Source: JAXMBN01 sp046349875
GTDB lineage: Bacteria; Planctomycetota; Planctomycetia; Pirellulales; Pirellulaceae
Direction of reading: 5' to 3'
DNA length: 64,000 nucleotides
NCBI GenBank assembly: GCA_046349875.1
Contig: JAXMBN010000013.1
Span: 1-64,000 of the forward strand
The notes below the pieces were generated by a model. The model searched no databases. It worked only from the letters and a program-made list of their open reading frames with translations, and was not told where the DNA came from. The position numbers and the translations under genes are program-made. Below, piece after piece: positions 61,005 through 64,000 of the stretch. Numbering within the stretch: the stretch's first letter is position 1; the number at the start of each line of letters is the position of its first letter.

Positions 61005-62687
61005 ATGAATACCACACAACGAATTGTTATCGTCGGGGGCGTTGCCGGAGGAGCGACCGCAGCGGCTCGTTGTCGCAGGCTCGATGCCCATGCCTCGATT
61101 ACAATCCTCGAAAAAGGCTCGTACATCTCTTTCGCCAACTGTGGGCTTCCATACCACGTCGGAGGCGAAATTCCCGATCGCCAAAAGCTGTTGGTGGCCT
61201 CGGAAAAACTATTTTGGGATCGATTTCGGGTCCACGTTCGATGCCGTCACGAAGTTCAGCAAATCGATCGCGAAGCCCGTTGTGTTCGCGGAATTCGGCA
61301 CGATACGGGCGAACCCTTTGAAATCCATTACGACAAACTGCTCCTTTCGTTGGGATCCGAACCAAACACGCCTCCCTTCTGGCAACCAGCCAACAATCTA
61401 CGCCATCTGTGGACGATGGAAGACATGGATCAAATCCTACGTGTCCTCCACGAAACGGTCGTACACCAAGCCATCGTGGTTGGGGCAGGTTTCGTAGGAC
61501 TCGAGATCGCCGAACAACTGCAACAACGAGGGGTGAAGGTAACGCTGGTCCAACAGCAGTCGCAAATCCTAGGACCGCTCAACCTACCCATCGCTCGGTT
61601 GGCAGAACGTCATTTGATCGAGAATGGGATCCAACTTTGCCTGTCGCGATCCGTAAACCGACTTCAGATCGAGAATGGCTGGATCCAGTCCGCGACGTTG
61701 GATGATGGCACTGCGATTGAAACCCAATTGGTGATCTCTTGCACGGGAGTACGACCTCGAACTCAGTTAGCGTCCCTCGCGGGTATTGAACTTGGTTCAT
61801 CGCGCGGAGTACGGGTCGACAACCAAATGCAAACCAACGACCCGCATATATGGGCTGTAGGCGATATGGTTGAGTATTTGCATGGCGTCACTCAGTCACC
61901 TTGCTTGATGCCCCTTGCAGGACCCGCCAACCGCGCAGGTCGCGTGGCAGCCGCAAGCATGACGGGACCATCGAATCGTTTATTCAATAGGGATGATGCT
62001 GAGGAGCCTCATGAAGTGATGGGCCCTGTGCTTGGCACCGCGATCGTCCGTCTCTTCGATTGGACGGTAGCTTGCACCGGTCTCAATCTGGCAACCCTTC
62101 GTGCGAAAGAGATCCCCCCTCGATATGCGATCATTCAAGCACCACAACATGCGAGCTATTTCCCTGATGCGCATCCGTTGACGCTAATGCTCTGCTATGC
62201 TCCAGATGGCAAGATCCTTGGCGCCCAAGCGATCGGACGCGAAGGAGTCGACAAGCGGATCGATGTCATCGCAACCGCCATGCACTTTGGTGGAACAGTC
62301 CACCAACTCGCACAGCTCGATCTTGCCTATGCTCCACCTTTCGGAAGTGCGAAAGACCCAGTGCACATGGCAGCATTTGCAGCGTGCAATGATTTGGCAG
62401 GGCGACCAGTGCTCGTCCCTGCCGACATCTCACTTGCTGATAAACAAGTCGTTGACGTTCGAACATCGCGTGAGCGGGAGCAACTTCCACTTCCAGATAG
62501 CATCCCTATTCCTATCGACGAGCTTCATGATCGATGGCAAGAACTCGATCCTCATCGCGAGACCATCGTCGTATGCCACTCGGCCAAAAGAGCTCACATC
62601 GGAGCCACCTTATTGCTCAGCCATGGCTTTCGCGATGTGAAGAATCTAAGCGGTGGTATGTCGATTCGAAGCTTGCTTTGCGGATGA
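61005..62687 (+). CDS. CoA-disulfide reductase-like flavoprotein with C-terminal rhodanese domain
   Basis: 560 residues from MNTTQRIVIVGGVAGGATAA. Pyridine nucleotide-disulfide oxidoreductase with FAD site VGGVAGG, the single redox Cys46 in SFANCGLPYHVGG as in CoADR, an NAD(P)H site AIVVGAGFVGLEIAEQL, and HIWAVGDMVEYLHGV of the FAD-binding end. From about residue 470 a rhodanese domain follows: ADKQVVDVRTSREREQL and the active Cys524 in VCHSAKRAH. Such fusions reduce CoA disulfide, polysulfide or persulfide carried on the rhodanese Cys. Cytoplasmic. GTG 60993 is an alternative start; ATG 61005 has the better spacing to GAGGAG. Confidence 0.88.
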   Translation: MNTTQRIVIVGGVAGGATAAARCRRLDAHASITILEKGSYISFANCGLPYHVGGEIPDRQKLLVASEKLFWDRFRVHVRCRHEVQQIDREARCVRGIRHDTGEPFEIHYDKLLLSLGSEPNTPPFWQPANNLRHLWTMEDMDQILRVLHETVVHQAIVVGAGFVGLEIAEQLQQRGVKVTLVQQQSQILGPLNLPIARLAERHLIENGIQLCLSRSVNRLQIENGWIQSATLDDGTAIETQLVISCTGVRPRTQLASLAGIELGSSRGVRVDNQMQTNDPHIWAVGDMVEYLHGVTQSPCLMPLAGPANRAGRVAAASMTGPSNRLFNRDDAEEPHEVMGPVLGTAIVRLFDWTVACTGLNLATLRAKEIPPRYAIIQAPQHASYFPDAHPLTLMLCYAPDGKILGAQAIGREGVDKRIDVIATAMHFGGTVHQLAQLDLAYAPPFGSAKDPVHMAAFAACNDLAGRPVLVPADISLADKQVVDVRTSREREQLPLPDSIPIPIDELHDRWQELDPHRETIVVCHSAKRAHIGATLLLSHGFRDVKNLSGGMSIRSLLCG

Positions 62688-62730
62688 GGCGCATAGGACC
62701 ATTGCGAGTTTGAATGATTCCAATCCGCAA

Positions 62731-62805
62731 TCATCTAGGCGTGAGCAACTAACCTGGATATCTAGTCGTAGAGATATCTAGGCGTAGAGATATCTAGTCG
62801 TGGGC
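62731..62805. repeat. Short tandem repeat of ~16-bp units
   Basis: ATATCTAGTCGTAGAG (62758-62773), ATATCTAGGCGTAGAG (62774-62789) and ATATCTAGTCGTGGGC (62790-62805) are contiguous, and a related unit CATCTAGGCGTGAGC lies at 62731-62746. The units contain GATATC and the palindrome CTAG. It sits between two converging genes. Confidence 0.8.
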
Positions 62806-62808
62806 GAT

Positions 62809-63975
62809 TCACTCGTAGCTAGGAAGCTGCGTGAGAACGATGCGGGTGCGAAGCTTCTTACCACCTCGCAATACAATCGCTTCCACATCGCGACCAACCG
62901 GCGTTAGTCCAACGGTTTGCACCAGATGCCCATCATTCTCAATCCGCACACCATCGAACTCGAGCACCACATCGCCAACTTTGAGCCCTGCTTTCTCGGC
63001 AGGTGACCCCGATTTGATCGCTTTGACGAGCGCCCCCATCGGATGATCTAGACCAAGTCGGTTTGCTTTGATCGTATCAAAAGCATTCTCCATTTGAACT
63101 CCGAGATAACCTCGCTGGAGCTGTCCTTGATCGATCAACTGGCCCGCAACGGTCATGACGAGATTGATGGGGATCGAGAAACCAATCCCTTCATTGCCAC
63201 CCGAGTTGCTGGCGATGGCTGTGTTGATAGCAACCACTTCCCCTTTCAAATTCATGAGAGGGCCGCCGCTATTGCCTGGATTGATCGCCGCATCGGTTTG
63301 GAAGAAGTCTTGGATCTCGATCGCTTTGTTACCCAATTCGAGATTGCGCCGCCCCTTGGCACTGATGATGCCATAGGTCACGCTATGCGCCAAACCAAAG
63401 GGACTTCCCACGGCCAACACGAAGTCACCGATCTCCACGTCATCGCTATTGCCGATGCGAGCTGCGAGAACATTAGTATTGGGTATACTCATCACTGCGA
63501 TATCGGTCGAGGGATCAGCCCAGACTCGCGTAGGATGGATGATCGTGCGATCATTCAATTGAATTCGAACGGATTCGAGTTTCGAAGGAAACACCACGTG
63601 GCGATTGGTGATCACATAGGGTTTGCCGCGAAGCTGAACCACCACACCTGCGCCCGCTTCTTCCACCCGTTTGCTATCGGCCTTGCTGGCCGCCAAATTG
63701 CCGTCTTGATGAGCATCTTTCGTGGCTTCAATATGGACCACTGTCGGCGACGTTAGTTTGACCACGCGACGCAAAATGCTGAACGACTTTTCAAAACTTG
63801 AAAGCTCGGCCTCGAGCTGTTCAAACTGACGATCCCGACTTGCAGCATCGGTCACACTCGCCATCGAAGCATCACGAATGGTCGTGTCCGATGTCGGATG
63901 AATCCGCACTTGCCCATGGGCTACCGAAACGCTCAAGGTTACCGCTGCCAAAACGCTCGCGCGACTTAGCAACAC
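62809..63975 (-). CDS. HtrA/DegP-type secreted serine protease with one PDZ domain
   Basis: 388 residues from GTG 63975 (MLLSRASVLAAVTLSVSVAH). The frame stays open to base 64000 (GWSLSRIPVLLSR precedes), so the true start may lie outside the window. Signal peptide to about residue 21, then a linker with a coiled stretch (FEQLEAELSSFEKSFSILRR). Trypsin-like domain: His126 in VITNRHVVF, Asp158 in PSTDIAVMS, Ser236 in NPGNSGGPLMN. PDZ domain from about residue 285 (GYLGVQME; GSPAEKAGLKVGDVVLEFDG). Periplasmic protein quality control is the likely job. It converges with the flavoprotein gene over the tandem repeat. Confidence 0.92.
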   Translation of the reverse strand: MLLSRASVLAAVTLSVSVAHGQVRIHPTSDTTIRDASMASVTDAASRDRQFEQLEAELSSFEKSFSILRRVVKLTSPTVVHIEATKDAHQDGNLAASKADSKRVEEAGAGVVVQLRGKPYVITNRHVVFPSKLESVRIQLNDRTIIHPTRVWADPSTDIAVMSIPNTNVLAARIGNSDDVEIGDFVLAVGSPFGLAHSVTYGIISAKGRRNLELGNKAIEIQDFFQTDAAINPGNSGGPLMNLKGEVVAINTAIASNSGGNEGIGFSIPINLVMTVAGQLIDQGQLQRGYLGVQMENAFDTIKANRLGLDHPMGALVKAIKSGSPAEKAGLKVGDVVLEFDGVRIENDGHLVQTVGLTPVGRDVEAIVLRGGKKLRTRIVLTQLPSYE

Positions 63976-64000
63976 CGGAATTCGTGAAAGGCTCCAACCC

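Noticed and set aside
1..64000. tRNA, rRNA or an intact prophage or transposon
   Set aside because: No cloverleaf, rRNA core sequence, integrase, or complete transposase was recognised on reading the intergenic regions; only IS110 debris is present. A tRNAscan run would settle the tRNA question.

Overview
The window looks like chromosomal DNA from a planctomycete, probably of the Pirellulales type. The signs are two DUF1559 prepilin-like proteins, a PSD1/DUF1549/DUF1553 giant cytochrome, a PEP-CTERM protein, several short membrane proteins starting with an NPYxxP motif, a lysine-rich histone H1-like protein and the HpnCDE squalene route. This is judged from protein families; no database search was possible. 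No rRNA, tRNA, CRISPR array or intact transposon was seen.

Layout. 1-5.1 kb: argG (cut by the left edge, minus strand), then larB-nnrD-ribF coupled by ATGA overlaps, then an NrnA-type phosphoesterase. 5.1-15.8 kb: an accessory island of short, mostly minus-strand, mostly membrane or secreted hypothetical genes. It is strewn with repeats, two copies of a ~650-bp block carrying IS110 transposase debris, one truncated gene and one gene frameshifted by a 37-bp tandem duplication. 15.8-18.1 kb: a cytochrome/DUF2231 protein and a secreted repeat-type protein. 18.6-24.3 kb: a seven-copy palindrome array, then a fatty-acid synthesis locus (a ketosynthase homologue without catalytic Cys, rpmF, fabD, fabG, acpP, fabF). 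24.5-30.4 kb: isoprenoid/squalene genes, with ispH and a membrane glycosyltransferase on the minus strand, and on the plus strand a fused HpnC-HpnD followed by overlapping HpnE. IspH makes the C5 precursors that HpnCD and HpnE can turn into squalene.

31.4-37.4 kb: an eight-gene minus-strand operon with three GspF/T2SF platform-like genes, three minor-pseudopilin-like genes, a DUF1559 protein and a small membrane protein, with no ATPase, secretin or prepilin peptidase beside it. 37.7-42.3 kb: nadD, priA, a DUF1854 protein and a PEP-CTERM protein whose leader can form two exclusive hairpins. 42.3-49.2 kb: the PSD1 cytochrome, an M50 metalloprotease with an SGNH-like partner, a histone H1-like gene and an HD-domain protein. 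49.5-64 kb: a membrane pyrophosphatase, a second DUF1559 gene, a Gfo/Idh/MocA oxidoreductase, a secreted protein with secretin-like C-terminal character, cutC, a fatty acid desaturase, astD-astA (arginine succinyltransferase pathway), a CoA-disulfide-reductase/rhodanese fusion and an HtrA-type protease that may run past the right edge.

The points most worth following are the ketosynthase homologue with Cys-His-His changed to Glu-His-Asn in a fab locus lacking fabH and plsX, the three-GspF operon without an ATPase, the HpnC-HpnD fusion, and the repeat-driven decay and duplication in the 5-16 kb island.
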